From Atherix ibis (taxonomy: Eukaryota; Arthropoda; Insecta; Diptera; Athericidae), in NCBI GenBank assembly GCA_958298945.1, contig CATQJD010000116.1, positions 372,001 through 436,000 of the forward strand: DNA of 64,000 nt, in the 5' to 3' direction. Of the stretch, positions 14,101-27,280 are shown piece after piece. Both the position numbers and the translations under genes were made by a program. The notes below the pieces were generated by a model. It was given only the letters and a program-made list of their open reading frames with translations, did not search any database and was not told the DNA's origin. Every line of letters starts with the position of its first letter. Position 1 is the stretch's first letter.

Positions 14101-14378
14101 AGTAGTATGTTTAAGAGGAATATGAAGTAGTATGTTTAAGAGGAATATGAAGTAGTATATTTAAGAGGAATATAAAGTAGTATGTTTAAGAGGAATATGA
14201 AGTAGTATATTTAAGAGGAATATGAAGTAGTATATTTAAGAGGAATATGAAGTAGTATATTTAAGAGGAATATGAAGAAGTATGTTTAAGAGGAATACGA
14301 AGCAGTATGTTTAAGAAGAATATGAAGTAGTATGTTTAAGAGGAATATGAAGCAGTATGTTTAAGAGGAATATGAAGT
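10690..14378 (+). repeat. Repeat pair at 2,900-bp offset
   Basis: The segments 10690-11478 and 13590-14378 correspond at an offset of exactly 2,900 bp: GAAGTATTAAG at 10701 and 13601, the AAGTGAAT 24-bp unit at 11061 and 13961, and the GAATACGAAGCAG unit at 11391 and 14291. Correspondence stops where the upstream copy enters a TATTC 30-bp unit at 11478 and the downstream copy continues with a standard unit. The entry spans both members and the sequence between them. Confidence 0.82.
11675..13610 (+). repeat. 2.3-kb-period tandem duplication, first copy
   Basis: Pairs with about 13970-15930 at an offset of 2,295 bp. Markers: GAATATAAAG (11754, 14049), GGAATACGAAGCAG (11996, 14291), the TATTC unit (12383, 14678) and the AATATGG unit (12741, 15036). 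The offset becomes 2,320 bp at the composite unit (13414, 15734) because the second copy has one extra 25-bp unit. The pair diverges after about 13,610 and 15,930. Confidence 0.85.
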
Positions 14379-15930
14379 AGTATGTTTAAGAGGAATATGA
14401 AGTAGTATGTTTAAGAGGCATATGAAGTAATATGTTTAAGAGGAATATGAAGTAGTATGTTTGAGAGGTATATGAAGTAGTATGTTTAAGAGGAATACAA
14501 AGTAGTATATTTAAGAGGAATATGAAGTAGTATGTTTAAGAGGAATATGAAGTAGTATATTTAAGAGGAATATGAACTAGTATATTTAAGAGGAATATGA
14601 AGTAGTATGTTTAAGAGGAATATGAAGTAGTATGTTTAAGAGGAATATGAAGTAGTATGTTTAAGAGGAATATGAAGTATTCTAGTATGTTTAAGAGGAA
14701 TATGAAGTAGTATGTTTAAGAGGAATATGAAGTAGTATATTTAAGAGGAATATGAAGTAGTATTTTTAAGAGGAATATGAAGTAGTATATTTAAGAGGAA
14801 TATGAAGTAGTATGTTTCAGAGGTGTATTAAGTAGTATGTTTAAGAGGAATATGGAGTAGTATGTTTAAGAGGAATATGAAGTAGTATTGTTAAGAGGAA
14901 TATGAAGTAGTATGTTTAAGAGAAATGTGAAGTTGTATGTTTAAGAGGAATATGAAGTAGCTTGTTTAAGAGGAATACGAAGTAGTATATTTAAGAGGAA
15001 TATGAAGTAGTATGTTTAAGATGAATATGAAGTAATATGGTATATTTAAGCGGAATATGAAGTAGTATATTTAAGAGGAATATGCATTAGTATGTTAAAG
15101 AGGAATATGAAGTAGTATGTTTAAGAGGAATATGAAGTAGTATGTTTAAGAGGAATATGAAGTAGTATGTTTAAGAGGAATATGAAGTAGTATATTTAAG
15201 AGGAATATGAAGTAGTATGTTTAAGAGGAATATGAAGTAGTATGTATAAGAGGAATATGAAGTAGTATGTTTAAGAGGAATATGAAGTAGTATATTAAAG
15301 AGGAATATGAAGTAGTATATTTAAGAGGAATATGAAGCAGTATGTTTAAGAGGAATACGAAGTAGTATGTTTAAGAGGAATATGAAGTAGTATGTTTAAG
15401 AGGAATATGAAGCAGTATGTTTAAGAGGAATATGAAGTAGTATGTTTAAGAGGAATATGAAGTAGTATGTTTAAGAGGAATATGAAGTAGTATGTTTAAG
15501 AGGAATATGAAGTAGTATGTTTAAGAGGAATATGAAGTAGTATGTTTAAGAGGAATATGAAGTAGTATGTTTAAGAGGAATATGAAGTAGTATATTTAAG
15601 AGGAATATGAAGTAGTATGCTTAAGAGGAATATGAAGTATTATGTTTAAGCGGAATATAAAGTAGTATGTTTAAGAGGAATATGAAGTAGTATGTTTAAG
15701 AGGAATATGAAGTAGTATGTTTAAGAGGAATATGAAGAAGGAATATGAAGTAGTAAATAAGACGAATATGAAGTAGTATGTTTAAGAGGCATATGAAGTA
15801 ATATGTTTAAGAGGAATATGAAGTAGTATGTTTGAGAGGTATATGAAGTAGTATATTTAAGAGGAATATAAAGTAGTATGTTTAAGAGGAATATGAAGTA
15901 GTATGTTTAAGAGGAATATGAAGTAGTATA
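13970..15930 (+). repeat. 2.3-kb-period tandem duplication, second copy
   Basis: Partner of 11675-13610. The shared run includes TTTCAGAGGTGTATTAAG, TATGGAG, TATTGTTAAG, GAAATGTGAAGTTG and TAGCTTG units in the same order, followed by the AATATGG 30-bp unit. Its front part also matches the 11.1-11.5 kb segment, so this stretch is a junction between two duplication histories. Confidence 0.83.
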
Positions 15931-18195
15931 TTTAAGAGGAATATGAAGTAGTATATTTAAGAGGAATATGAAGTAGTATGTTTAAGAGGAATATGAAGTA
16001 GTATGTTTAAGCGGAATATGGAGTAGTATGTTTAAGAGGAATATGAAGTATTCTAGTATGTTTAAGAGGAATATGAAGTAGTATATTTAAGAGGAATATG
16101 AAGTAGTATGTTTAAGAGGAATATGAAGTAGTATGTTTTAGGGGAATATAAAGTAGTATGTTTAAGAGGAATATGAAGTAGTATGTTTAAGGGGAATATG
16201 AAGTAGTATGTTTAAGAGGAATATGAAGTATTAAGTTTAAGAGGAATTTGAAGTCGTAAGTTTAAGAGGAATATGAAGTAGTATATTTAAGAGGAATATG
16301 AAGTAGTATGTTTAAGAGGAATATGAAGTAGTATGTTTAAGAGGAATATGAAGTAGTATGTTTAAGAGGAATATGAAGTATTAAGTTTAAGAGGAATATG
16401 AAGTAGTATGTTTAAGATGAATATGAAGTAGTATATTTAAGAGGAATATGAAGTAGTATATTTAAGAGGAATATGAAGTAGTATATTTAAGAGGAATATA
16501 AGGTAGTATGTTTAAGAGGAATATGAAGTAGTATGTTTAAGATGAATATGAAGTAGTATGTTTAAGAGGAATATGAAGTAGTATGTTTAAGAGGAATATG
16601 AAGTAGTATGTTTAAGAGGTATATAAGGTAGTATGTTTAAGACGAATATGAAGTAGTATGTTTAAGAGAAATATGAAGTAGTATATTTAAGAGGAATATG
16701 AAGTATTATGTTTAAGAGGAATATGAAGTAGTATGTTTAAGTGAATATGAAGTAGTATATTTAAGAGGAATATGAAGTAGTATATTTAAGAGGAATATGA
16801 AGTAGTATGTTTAAGAGGAATATAAAGTAGTATGTTTAAGAGGAATATGAAGTAGTATGTTTAAGAGGAATATGAAACAGTATGTTTAAGAGGAATATGA
16901 AGTAGTATGTTTAATGGGAATATGAAGTAGTATGTTTAAGAGGAATATGAAGTAGTATGTTTAAGAGGAATATGAAGTAGTATGTTTAAGAGGAATATGA
17001 AGTAGTATATTTAAGAGGAATATGAAGTAGTATATTTAAGAGGAATATAAAGTAGTATGTTTAAGAGGAATATGAAGTAGTATATTAAAGAGGAATATGA
17101 AGTAGTATATTTAAGAGGAATATGAAGTAGTATATTTAAGAGGAATATGAAGAAGTATGTTTAAGAGGAATACGAAGCAGTATGTTTAAGAAGAATATGA
17201 AGTAGTATGTTTAAGAGGAATATGAAGCAGTATGTTTAAGAGGAATATGAAGTAGTATGTTTAAGAGGAATATGAAGTAGTATGTTTAAGAGGAATATGA
17301 AGTAGTATGTTTAAGAGGAATATGAAGTAGTATGTTTAAGAGGAATATGAAGTAGTATGTTTAAGAGGAATATGAAGTAGTATGTTTAAGAGGCATATGA
17401 AGTAGTATATTTAAGAGGAATATGAAGTAGTATGTTTAAGAGGAATATGAAGTATTATGTTTAAGAGGAATATAAAGTAGTATGTTTAAGAGGAATATGA
17501 AGTAGTATGTTTAAGAGGAATATGAAGTAGGAATATGAAGTAGTAAATAAGAGGATTATGAAGTAGTATGTTTAAGAGGCATATGAAGTAATATGTTTAA
17601 GAGGAATATGAAGTAGTATGTTTGAGAGGTATATGAAGTAGTATGTTTAAGAGGAATACAAAGTAGTATATTTAAGAGGAATATGAAGTAGTATGTTTAA
17701 GAGGAATATGAAGTAGTATATTTAAGAGGAATATGAAGTAGTATATTTAAGAGGAATATGAAGTAGTATGTTTAAGAGGAATATGAAGTAGTATGTTTAA
17801 GAGGAATATGAAGTAGTATGTTTAAGAGGAATATGAAGTATTCTAGTATGTTTAAGAGGAATATGAAGTAGTATGTTTAAGAGGAATATGAAGTAGTATA
17901 TTTAAGAGGAATATGAAGTAGTATTTTTAAGAGGAATATGAAGTAGTATATTTAAGAGGAATATGAAGTAGTATGTTTCAGAGGTGTATTAAGTAGTATG
18001 TTTAAGAGGAATATGGAGTAGTATGTTTAAGAGGAATATGAAGTAGTATTGTTAAGAGGAATATGAAGTAGTATGTTTAAGAGAAATGTGAAACTGTATG
18101 TTTAAGAGGAATATGAAGTAGCTTGTTTAAGAGGAATACGAAGTAGTATATTTAAGAGGAATATGAAGTAGTATGTTTAAGATGAATATGAAGTA
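15345..18195 (+). repeat. Block duplication 3, upstream copy (2.85 kb)
   Basis: Recurs at about 23077-25902 with a 7,707-bp offset. Pairs: composite unit 15734/23441, TATTC unit 16049/23756, AAGTGAAT unit 16736/24443, GAATACGAAGCAG 17166/24873, GTAGG composite unit 17527/25234, TATTC unit 17839/25546. The offset is 7,732 at the GAATACG unit (15354/23086), showing one extra 25-bp unit here. Correspondence ends at 18193, where this copy has an AATATGG 30-bp unit and the other does not. Confidence 0.88.
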
Positions 18196-18264
18196 ATATG
18201 GTATATTTAAGAGGAATATGAAGTAGTATATTTAAGAGGAATATGTATTAGTATGTTAAAGAGG

Positions 18265-19814
18265 AATATGAAGTAGTATGTTTAAGAGGAATATGAAGTA
18301 GTATGTTTAAGAGGAATATGAAGTAGTATGTTTAAGAGGAATATGAAGTAGTATATTTAAGAGGAATATGAAGTAGTATGTTTAAGAGGAATATGAAGTA
18401 GTATGTATAAGAGGAATATGAAGTAGTATGTTTAAGAGGAATATGAAGTAGTATATTAAAGAGGAATATGAAGTAGTATATTTAAGAGGAATATGAAGTA
18501 GTATGTTTAAGAGGAATACGAAGTAGTATATTTAAGAGGAATATGAAGTAGTATGTTTAAGAGGAATATGAAGCAGTATGTTTAAGAGGAATATGAAGTA
18601 GTATGTTTAAGAGGAATATGAAGTAGTATGTTTAAGAGGAATATGAAGTAGTATGTTTAAGAGGAATATGAAGTAGTATGTTTAAGAGGAATATGAAGTA
18701 GTATGTTTAAGAGGTATATGAAGTAGTATGTTTAAGAGGTATATGAAGTACTATATTTAAGAGTAATATGAAGTAGTATATTCAAGATGAATATGAAGTA
18801 GTATGTTTAAGACAAATATGATGTAGTATGTTTAAGAGGAATATGAAATAGTATGTTTATGAGGAATATGAAGTAGTATGTTTAAGAGGATTATGAAGTA
18901 GTATGTTTAAGAGGAATTTGAAGTCGCAAGTTTAAGAGGAATATGAAGTAGTTTATTTAAGAGGAATATGAAGTAGTATGTTTAAGAGGAATATGAAGTA
19001 GTATCTTTAAGAGGAATATGAAGCAGTATGTTTAAGAGGAATATGAAGTAGTATGTTTAAGAGGAATATGAAGTAGTATGTTTAAGAGGAATATGAAGTA
19101 GTATGTTTAAGAGGAATATGAAGTAGTATATTTAAGAGGAATATGAAGTAGTATGTTTAAGAGGAATATGAAGTAGTATGTATAAGAGGAATATGAAGTA
19201 GTATGTTTAAGAGGAATATGAAGTAGTATATTAAAGAGGAATATGAAGTAGTATATTTAAGAGGAATATGAAGTAGTATGTTTAAGAGGAATACGAAGTA
19301 GTATATTTAAGAGGAATATGAAGTAGTATGTTTAAGAGGAATATGAAGCAGTATGTTTAAGAGGAATATGAAGTAGTATGTTTAAGAGGAATATGAAGTA
19401 GTATGTTTAAGAGGAATATGAAGTAGTATGTTTAAGAGGAATATGAAGTAGTATGTTTAAGAGGAATATGAAGTAGTATGTTTAAGAGGTATATGAAGTA
19501 GTATGTTTAAGAGGTATATGAAGTACTATATTTAAGAGTAATATGAAGTAGTATATTCAAGATGAATATGAAGTAGTATGTTTAAGACAAATATGATGTA
19601 GTATGTTTAAGAGGAATATGAAATAGTATGTTTATGAGGAATATGAAGTAGTATGTTTAAGAGGATTATGAAGTAGTATGTTTAAGAGGAATTTGAAGTC
19701 GCAAGTTTAAGAGGAATATGAAGTAGTTTATTTAAGAGGAATATGAAGTAGTATGTTTAAGAGGAATATGAAGTAGTATCTTTAAGAGGAATATGAAGCA
19801 GTATGTTTAAGAGG
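18265..19814 (+). repeat. 775-bp tandem duplication
   Basis: Two abutting copies, about 18265-19039 and 19040-19814, with a 775-bp period (31 units). Paired markers are GTATGTATAA (18401, 19176) and TACTATATTT (18750, 19525). The copies also share the GATGTAG, TTTATGAGG, GTCGCAAG and TTTATTTAAG units in order. The copies separate at about 19045, where the first continues with standard units and the second with GTATTAAG. I found no clear difference inside the pair by eye. Confidence 0.86.
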
Positions 19815-20184
19815 AATATGAAGTATTAAGTTTAAGAGGAATATGAAGTAGTATGTTTAAGATGAATATGAAGTAGTATATTTAAGAGGAATATGAAGTA
19901 GTATATTTAAGAGGAATATGTAGTAGTATATTTAAGAGGAATATGAATTAGTATGTTTGAGAGGAATATGAATTAGTATGTTTAAGATGAATATGAAGTA
20001 GTATGTTTAAGAGGAATATGAAGTAGTATGTTTAAGAGGAATATGAAATAGTATGTTTAAGAGGTATATAAGGTAGTATGTTTAAGACGAATATGAAGTA
20101 GTATGTTTAAGAGGAATATGAAGTAGTATATTTAAGAGGAGTATGAAGTATTATGTTTAGGAGGAATATGAAGTAGTATGTTTA

Positions 20185-20783
20185 AGTGAATATGAAGTAG
20201 TATATTTAAGAGGAATATGAAGTAGTATATTTAGGAGGAATATGAAGTAGTATATTTAAGAGGAATATGAAGTAGTATGTTTAAGAGGAATACGAAGTAG
20301 TATGTTTAAGAGGAATATGAAGTAGTATGTTTAAGAGGAATATGAAGCAGTATGTTTAAGAGGAATATGAAGTAGTATGTTTAAGAGAAATGGGAAGTAG
20401 TATGCTTGAGAGTAATATGAAGTAGTATGTTTAAGAGGAATATGAAGTAGTATGTTTAAGAGGAATATGAAGTATTATGTTTAAGAGGAATATGAAGTAG
20501 TATGTTTAAGAGTAATATGAAGTAGTATATTTAAGAGGAATATGAAGTAGTATATTTAATAGGAATATGAAGTAGTTTGTTTAAGAGGAATATGAAATAG
20601 TATGTTTAAGAGGAATATGAAGTAGTATGTTTAAGAGGAATATGAAGTAGTATGTTTAAGAGGTATATAAGGTAGTATGTTTAAGACGAATATGAAGTAG
20701 TATGTTTAAGAGGAATATGAAGTAGTATATTTAAGAGGAGTATGAAGTATTATGTTTAAGAGGAATATGAAGTAGTATGTTTA
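20185..20783 (+). repeat. 599-bp higher-order repeat, copy D
   Basis: Starts at the AAGTGAAT unit at 20185 and reaches the next one at 20784, exactly 599 bp. Ordered markers match the upstream copies (TTTAGGAGG, GAATACGAAG, AAATGGGAAG, AATAGGAAT, GAGGTATATAAGG, GACGAAT). It is the counterpart of the copy at 6231 at an offset of 13,954 bp. Confidence 0.9.
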
Positions 20784-21382
20784 AGTGAATATGAAGTAGT
20801 ATATTTAAGAGGAATATGAAGTAGTATATTTAGGAGGAATATGAAGTAGTATATTTAAGAGGAATATGAAGTAGTATGTTTAAGAGGAATACGAAGTAGT
20901 ATGTTTAAGAGGAATATGAAGTAGTATGTTTAAGAGGAATATGAAGCAGTATGTATAAAAGGAATATGAAGTAGTATGTTTAAGAGAAATGGGAAGTAGT
21001 ATGCTTGAGAGTAATATGAAGTAGTATGTTTAAGAGGAATATGAAGTAGTATGTTTAAGAGGAATATGAAGTATTATGTTTAAGAGGAATATGAAGTAGT
21101 ATGTTTAAGAGTAATATGAAGTAGTATATTTAAGAGGAATATGAAGTAGTATATTTAATAGGAATATGAAGTAGTATGTTTAAGAGGAATATGAAATAGT
21201 ATGTTTAAGAGGAATATGAAGTAGTATGTTTAAGAGGAATATGAAGTAGTATGTTTAAGAGGTATATAAGGTAGCATGTTTAAGACGAATATGAAGTATT
21301 ATGTTTAAGAGGAATATGAAGTAGTATATTTAAGAGGAGTATGAAGTATTATGTTTAAGAGGAATATGAAGTAGTATGTTTA
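20784..21382 (+). repeat. 599-bp higher-order repeat, copy E
   Basis: Counterpart of the copy at 6830 at an offset of 13,954 bp, including the shared GTATGTATAA variant (7001 and 20955). It has its own later changes: TATAAAAGG at about 20955, GTAGCATG at about 21272 and GAAGTATTATG at about 21295. Tandem to copy D. Confidence 0.9.
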
Positions 21383-23036
21383 AGTGAATATGAAGTAGTA
21401 TATTTAAGAGGAATATGAAGTAGTATATTTAGGAGGAATATGAAGTAGTATATTTAAGAGGAATATGAAGTAGTATGTTTAAGAGGAATACGAAGTAGTA
21501 TGTTTAAGAGGAATATGAAGTAGTATGTTTAAGAGGAATATGAAGCAGTATGTTTAAGAGGAATATGAAGTAGTATGTTTAAGAGGAATATGAAGTAGTA
21601 TGTTTAAGAGGAATATGAAGTAGTATGTTTAAGAGGAATATGAAGTAGTATGTTTAAGAGGAATATGAAGTAGTATGTTTAAGAGGAATATGAAGTAGTA
21701 TGTTTAAAAGGAATATGAAGTAGAATGTTTAAGATCAATATGAAGTATTATATTTAAGAGGAATATGAAGTAGTATGTTTAAGAGGAATATGAAGTAGTA
21801 TGTTTAAGAGGTATATGAAGTACTATATTTAAGAGTAATATGAAGTAGTATATTCAAGATGAATATGAAGTAGTATGTTTAAGACAAATATGATGTAGTA
21901 TGTTTAAGAGGAATATGAAATAGTATGTTTATGAGGAATATGAAGTAGTATGTTTAAGAGGAATATGAAGTAGTATGTTTAAGAGGAATTTGAAGTCGCA
22001 AGTTTAAGAGGAATATGAAGTAGTATATTTAAGAGGAATATGAAGTAGTATGTTTAAGAGGAATATGAAGTAGTATCTTTAAGAGGAATATGAATTAGTA
22101 TGTTTAAGAGGAATATGAAGTATTAAGTTTAAGAGGAATATGAAGTAGTATGTTTAAGATGAATATGAAGTAGTATATTTAAGAGGAATATGAAGTAGTA
22201 TATTTAAGAGGAATATGTAGTAGTATGTTTAAGAGGAATATGAATTAGTATGTTTGAGAGGAATATGAATTAGTATGTTTAAGATGAATATGAAGTAGTA
22301 TGTTTAAGAGGAATATGAAGTAGTATGTTTAAGAGGAATATGAAGTAGTATGTTTAAGAGGTATATAAGGTAGTAAGTTTAAGACGAATATGAAGTAGTA
22401 TGTTTAAGAGGAATATGAAGTAGTATATTTAAGAGGAGTATGAAGTATTATGTTTAAGAGGAATATGAAGTAGTATGTTTAAGTGAATATGAAGTAGTAT
22501 ATTTAAGAGGAATATGAAGTAGTATATTTAGGAGGAATATGAAGTAGTATATTTAAGAGGAATATGAAGTAGTATGTTTAAGAGGAATATGAAGTAGTAT
22601 GTTTAAGAGGAATATGAAGTAGTATGTTTAAGAGGAATATGAAGCAGTATATTTAAGAGGAATATGAAGTAGTATGTTTAAGAGGAATATGAAGTAGTAT
22701 GCTTGAGAGGAATATGAAGTAGTATGTTTAAGAGGAATATGAAGTAGTATGTTTAAGAGGAATATGAAGTATTATGTTTAAGAGGAATATGAAGTAGTAT
22801 GTTTAAGAGTAATATGAAGTAGTATATTTAAGAGGAATATGAAGTAGTATATTTAAGAGGAATATGAAGTAGTATGTTTAAGAGGAATATGAAATAGTAT
22901 GTTTAAGAGGAATATGAAGTAGTATGTTTAAGAGGAATATGAAGCAGTTTGTTTAAGAGGAATATGAAGTAGTATGTTTAATAGGAATATGAAGTAGTAT
23001 ATTTAAGAGGAATATGAAGTAGTATATTTAAGAGGA

Positions 23037-25902
23037 ATATGAAGTAGTATATTTAAGAGGAATATGAAGTAGTATGTTTAAGAGGAATACGAAGTAGTAT
23101 GTTTAAGAGGAATATGAAGTAGTATGTTTAAGAGGAATATGAAGCAGTATGTTTAAGAGGAATATGAAGTAGTATGTTTAAGAGGAATATGAAGTAGTAT
23201 GTTTAAGAGGAATATGAAGTAGTATGTTTAAGAGGAATATGAAGTAGTATGTTTAAGAGGAATATGAAGTAGTATGTTTAAGAGGAATATGAAGTAGTAT
23301 GTTTAAGAGGAATATGAAGTAGTATATTTAAGAGGAATATGAAGTAGTATGTTTAAGAGGAATATGAAGTATTATGTTTAAGCGGAATATAAAGTAGTAT
23401 GTTTAAGAGGAATATGAAGTAGTATGTTTAAGAGGAATATGAAGAAGGAATATGAAGTAGTAAATAAGAGGAATATGAAGTAGTATGTTTAAGAGGCATA
23501 TGAAGTAATATGTTTAAGAGGAATATGAAGTAGTATGTTTGAGAGGTATATGAAGTAGTATATTTAAGAGGAATATAAAGTAGTATGTTTAAGAGGAATA
23601 TGAAGTAGTATGTTTAAGAGGAATATGAAGTAGTATATTTAAGAGGAATATGAAGTAGTATATTTAAGAGGAATATGAAGTAGTATGTTTAAGAGGAATA
23701 TGAAGTAGTATGTTTAAGAGGAATATGGAGTAGTATGTTTAAGAGGAATATGAAGTATTCTAGTATGTTTAAGAGGAATATGAAGTAGTATATTTAAGAG
23801 GAATATGAAGTAGTATGTTTAAGAGGAATAAAAAGTAGTATGTTTTAGGGGAATATGAAGTAGTATGTTTAAGAGGAATATGAAGTAGTATGTTTAAGGG
23901 GAATATGAAGTAGTATGTTTAAGAGGAATATGAAGTATTAAGTTTAAGAGGAATTTGAAGTCGTAAGTTTAAGAGGAATATGAAGTAGTATATTTAAGAG
24001 GAATATGAAGTAGTATGTTTAAGAGGAATATGAAGTAGTATGTTTAAGAGGAATATGAAGTAGTATGTTTAAGAGGAATATGAAGTATTAAGTTTAAGAG
24101 GAATATGAAGTAGTATGTTTAAGATGAATATGAAGTAGTATATTTAAGAGGAATATGAAGTAGTATATTTAAGAGGAATATGAAGTAGTATATTTAAGAG
24201 GAATATGAAGTAGTATGTTTAAGAGGAATATGAAGTAGTATGTTTAAGATGAATATGAAGTAGTATGTTTAAGAGGAATATGAAGTAGTATGTTTAAGAG
24301 GAATATGAAGTAGTAAGTTTAAGAGGTATATAAGGTAGTATGTTTAAGACGAATATGAAGTAGTATGTTTAAGAGAAATATGAAGTAGTATATTTAAGAG
24401 GAATATGAAGTATTATGTTTAAGAGGAATATGAAGTAGTATGTTTAAGTGAATATGAAGTAGTATATTTAAGAGGAATATGAAGTAGTATATTTAAGAGG
24501 AATATGAAGTAGTATGTTTAAGAGGAATATAAAGTAGTATGTTTAAGAGGAATATGAAGTAGTATGTTTAAGAGGAATATGAAAGAGTATGTTTAAGAGG
24601 AATATGAAGTAGTATGTTTAATGGGAATATGAAGTAGTATGTTTAAGAGGAATATGAAGTAGTATGTTTAAGAGGAATATGAAGTAGTATGTTTAAGAGG
24701 AATATGAAGTAGTATATTTAAGAGGAATATGAAGTAGTATATTTAAGAGGAATATAAAGTAGTATGTTTAAGAGGAATATGAAGTAGTATATTTAAGAGG
24801 AATATGAAGTAGTATATTTAAGAGGAATATGAAGTAGTATATTTAAGAGGAATATGAAGAAGTATGTTTAAGAGGAATACGAAGCAGTATGTTTAAGAAG
24901 AATATGAAGTAGTATGTTTAAGAGGAATATGAAGCAGTATGTTTAAGAGGATTATGAAGTAGTATGTTTAAGAGGAATATGAAGTAGTATGTTTAAGAGG
25001 AATATGAAGTAGTATGTTTAAGAGGAATATGAAGTAGTATGTTTAAGAGGAATATGAAGTAGTATGTTTAAGAGGAATATGAAGTAGTATGTTTAAGAGG
25101 CATATGAAGTAGTATATTTAAGAGGAATATGAAGTAGTATGTTTAAGAGGAATATGAAGTATTATGTTTAAAAGGAATATAAAGTAGTATGTTTAAGAGG
25201 AATATGAAGTAGTATGTTTAAGAGGAATATGAAGTAGGAATATGAAGTAGTAAATAAGAGGATTATGAAGTAGTATGTTTAAGAGGCATATGAAGTAATA
25301 TGTTTAAGAGGAATATGAAGTAGTATGTTTGAGAGGTATATGAAGTAGTATGTTTAAGAGGAATACAAAGTAGTATATTTAAGAGGAATATGAAGTAGTA
25401 TGTTTAAGAGGAATATGAAGTAGTATATTTAAGAGGAATATGAAGTAGTATATTTAAGAGGAATATGAAGTAGTATGTTTAAGAGGAATATGAAGTAGTA
25501 TGTTTAAGAGGAATATGAAGTAGTATGTTTAAGAGGAATATGAAGTATTCTAGTATGTTTCAGAGGAATATGAAGTAGTATGTTTAAGAGGAATATGAAG
25601 TAGTATATTTAAGAGGAATATGAAGTAGTATTTTTAAGAGGAATATGAAGTAGTATATTTAAGAGGAATATGAAGTAGTATGTTTCAGAGGTGTATTAAG
25701 TAGTATGTTTAAGAGGAATATGGAGTAGTATGTTTAAGAGGAATATGAAGTAGTATTGTTAAGAGGAATATGAAGTAGTATGTTTAAGAGAAATGAGAAG
25801 TTGTATGTTTAAGACGAATATGAAGTAGCTTGTTTAAGAGGAATACGAAGTAGTATATTTAAGAGGAATATGAAGTAGTATGTTTAAGATGAATATGAAG
25901 TA
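23037..25902 (+). repeat. Block duplications 2 and 3, downstream copy
   Basis: This segment is related both to 9655-11190 (offset 13,382) and to 15345-18195 (offset 7,707). It therefore represents at least a third copy of the stretch running from the composite unit to the AAGTGAAT unit. Small private changes include GAATAAAAAG at about 23826 and GAAAGAG near 24582, against GAAACAG in the 16.8-kb copy. Confidence 0.87.
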
Positions 25903-26219
25903 GTATGTTTAAGAGGAATATGAAGTAGTATGTTTAAGAGGAATATGAAGTAGTATATTTAAGAGGAATATGAAGTAGTATGTTTAAGAGGAATATGAAG
26001 TATTATGTTTAAGAGGAATATAAAATAGTATGTTTAAGAGGAATATGAAGTAGTATGTTTAAGAGGAATATGAAGTAGGAATATGAAGTAGTAAATAAGA
26101 GGATTATGAAGTAGTATGTTTAAGAGGCATATGAAGTAATATGTTTAAGAGGAATATGAAGTAGTATGTTTGAGAGGTATATGAAGTAGTATGTTTAAGA
26201 GGAATATAAAGTAGTATGT

Positions 26220-26900
26220 TTAAGAGGAATATGAAGTAGTATGTTTAAGAGGAATATGAAGTAGTATGTTTAAGAGGAATATGAAGCAGTATGTTTAAGA
26301 GGAATATGAAGTAGTATGTTTAAGAGGAATATGAAGTAGTATGTTTAAGAGGAATATGAAGTAGTATGTTTAAGAGGAATATGAAGTAGTATGTTTAAGA
26401 GGAATATGAAGTAGTATGTTTAAGAGGAATATGAAGTAGTATGTTTAAGAGGAATATGAAGTAGTATATTTAAGAGGAATATGAAGTAGTATATTTAAGA
26501 GGAATATGAAGTAGTATGTTTAAGAGGAATATGAAGTATTATGTTTAAGAGGAATATAAAGTAGTATGTTTAAGAGGAATATGAAGTAGTATGTTTAAGA
26601 GGAATATGAAGTAGTATGTTTAAGAGGAATATGAAGTAGTATGTTTAAGAGGAATATGAAGTAGTATGTTTAAGAGGAATATGAAGTAGTATGTTTAAGA
26701 GGAATATGAAGCAGTATGTTTAAGAGGAATATGAAGTAGTATGTTTAAGAGGAATATGAAGTAGTATGTTTAAGAGGAATATGAAGTAGTATGTTTAAGA
26801 GGAATATGAAGTTGTATGTTTAAGAGGAATATGAAGTAGTATGTTTAAGAGGAATATGAAGTAGTATGTTTAAGAGGAATATGAAGTAGTATATTTAAGA
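26220..26900 (+). repeat. Near-consensus stretch of the array
   Basis: Most units here match the consensus exactly. Runs of about five or six unbroken consensus units occur at about 26330-26460 and 26570-26705. Variants are few: GAAGCAG at about 26285 and 26710, TATATTT at about 26465-26500, GTATTATG at about 26535 and GAAGTTG at 26811. Such low variation compared with 1-5 kb suggests recent homogenisation or amplification here. Confidence 0.75.
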
Positions 26901-27260
26901 GGAATATGAAGTAGTATGTTTAAGAGGAATATGAAGTATTATGTTTAAGAGGAATATAAAGTAGTATGTTTAAGAGGAATATGAAGTAGTATGTTTAAGA
27001 GGAATATGAAGTAGGAATATGAAGTAGTAAATAAGAGGATTATGAAGTAGTATGTTTAAGAGGCATATGAAGTAATATGTTTAAGAGGAATATGAAGTAG
27101 TATGTTTGAGAGGTATATGAAGTAGTATGTTTAAGAGGAATATAAAGTAGTATGTTTAAGAGGAATATGAAGTAGTATGTTTAAGAGGAATATGAAGTAG
27201 TATATTTAAGAGGAATATGAAATAGTATATTTAAGAGGAATATGAAGTAGTATGTTTAAG

Positions 27261-27280
27261 AGGAATATGAGTTTAAGAGG
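27261..27280 (+). repeat. 17-bp truncated unit
   Basis: Around 27270 the sequence passes from AATATGA straight to GTTTAAG, losing 8 bp (AGTAGTAT) of the normal unit. I saw this break only once in the window. The short GAGTTTAAG junction could be replication slippage or a recombination joint. Confidence 0.85.

Larger units (their letters stand above)
19489..22649 (+). repeat. Block duplication 1, downstream copy (3.2 kb)
   Basis: Second copy of the 5.5-8.7 kb block. Marker units fall at 19525, 20185, 20784, 21383 and 22482. The last is shifted by one extra 25-bp unit relative to the upstream copy. Its upstream edge lies inside the second member of the 775-bp tandem pair at 18.3-19.8 kb, so the two duplications overlap. 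Confidence 0.88.
3350..24455 (+). repeat. Variant class: 24-bp units with AAGTGAAT
   Basis: A one-base-short unit in which AAGAGGAAT is replaced by AAGTGAAT. It occurs at about 3359 (with TTCAAG), 4708, 5307, 6231, 6830, 7429, 8503, 11065, 13965, 16740, 20185, 20784, 21383, 22482 and 24447, and I see none after 24.5 kb. All are embedded in blocks that duplicate one another, so one ancestral deletion probably gave rise to the class. It is useful as a phase marker for the 599-bp repeat. Confidence 0.85.

Noticed and set aside
10455..23850. Telomere-like TTTAGGG (about 10462, 16138, 23836) and TTAGG in TTTAGGAGG units
   Set aside because: These are isolated point variants of the linker, never in tandem, so no interstitial telomere is supported.
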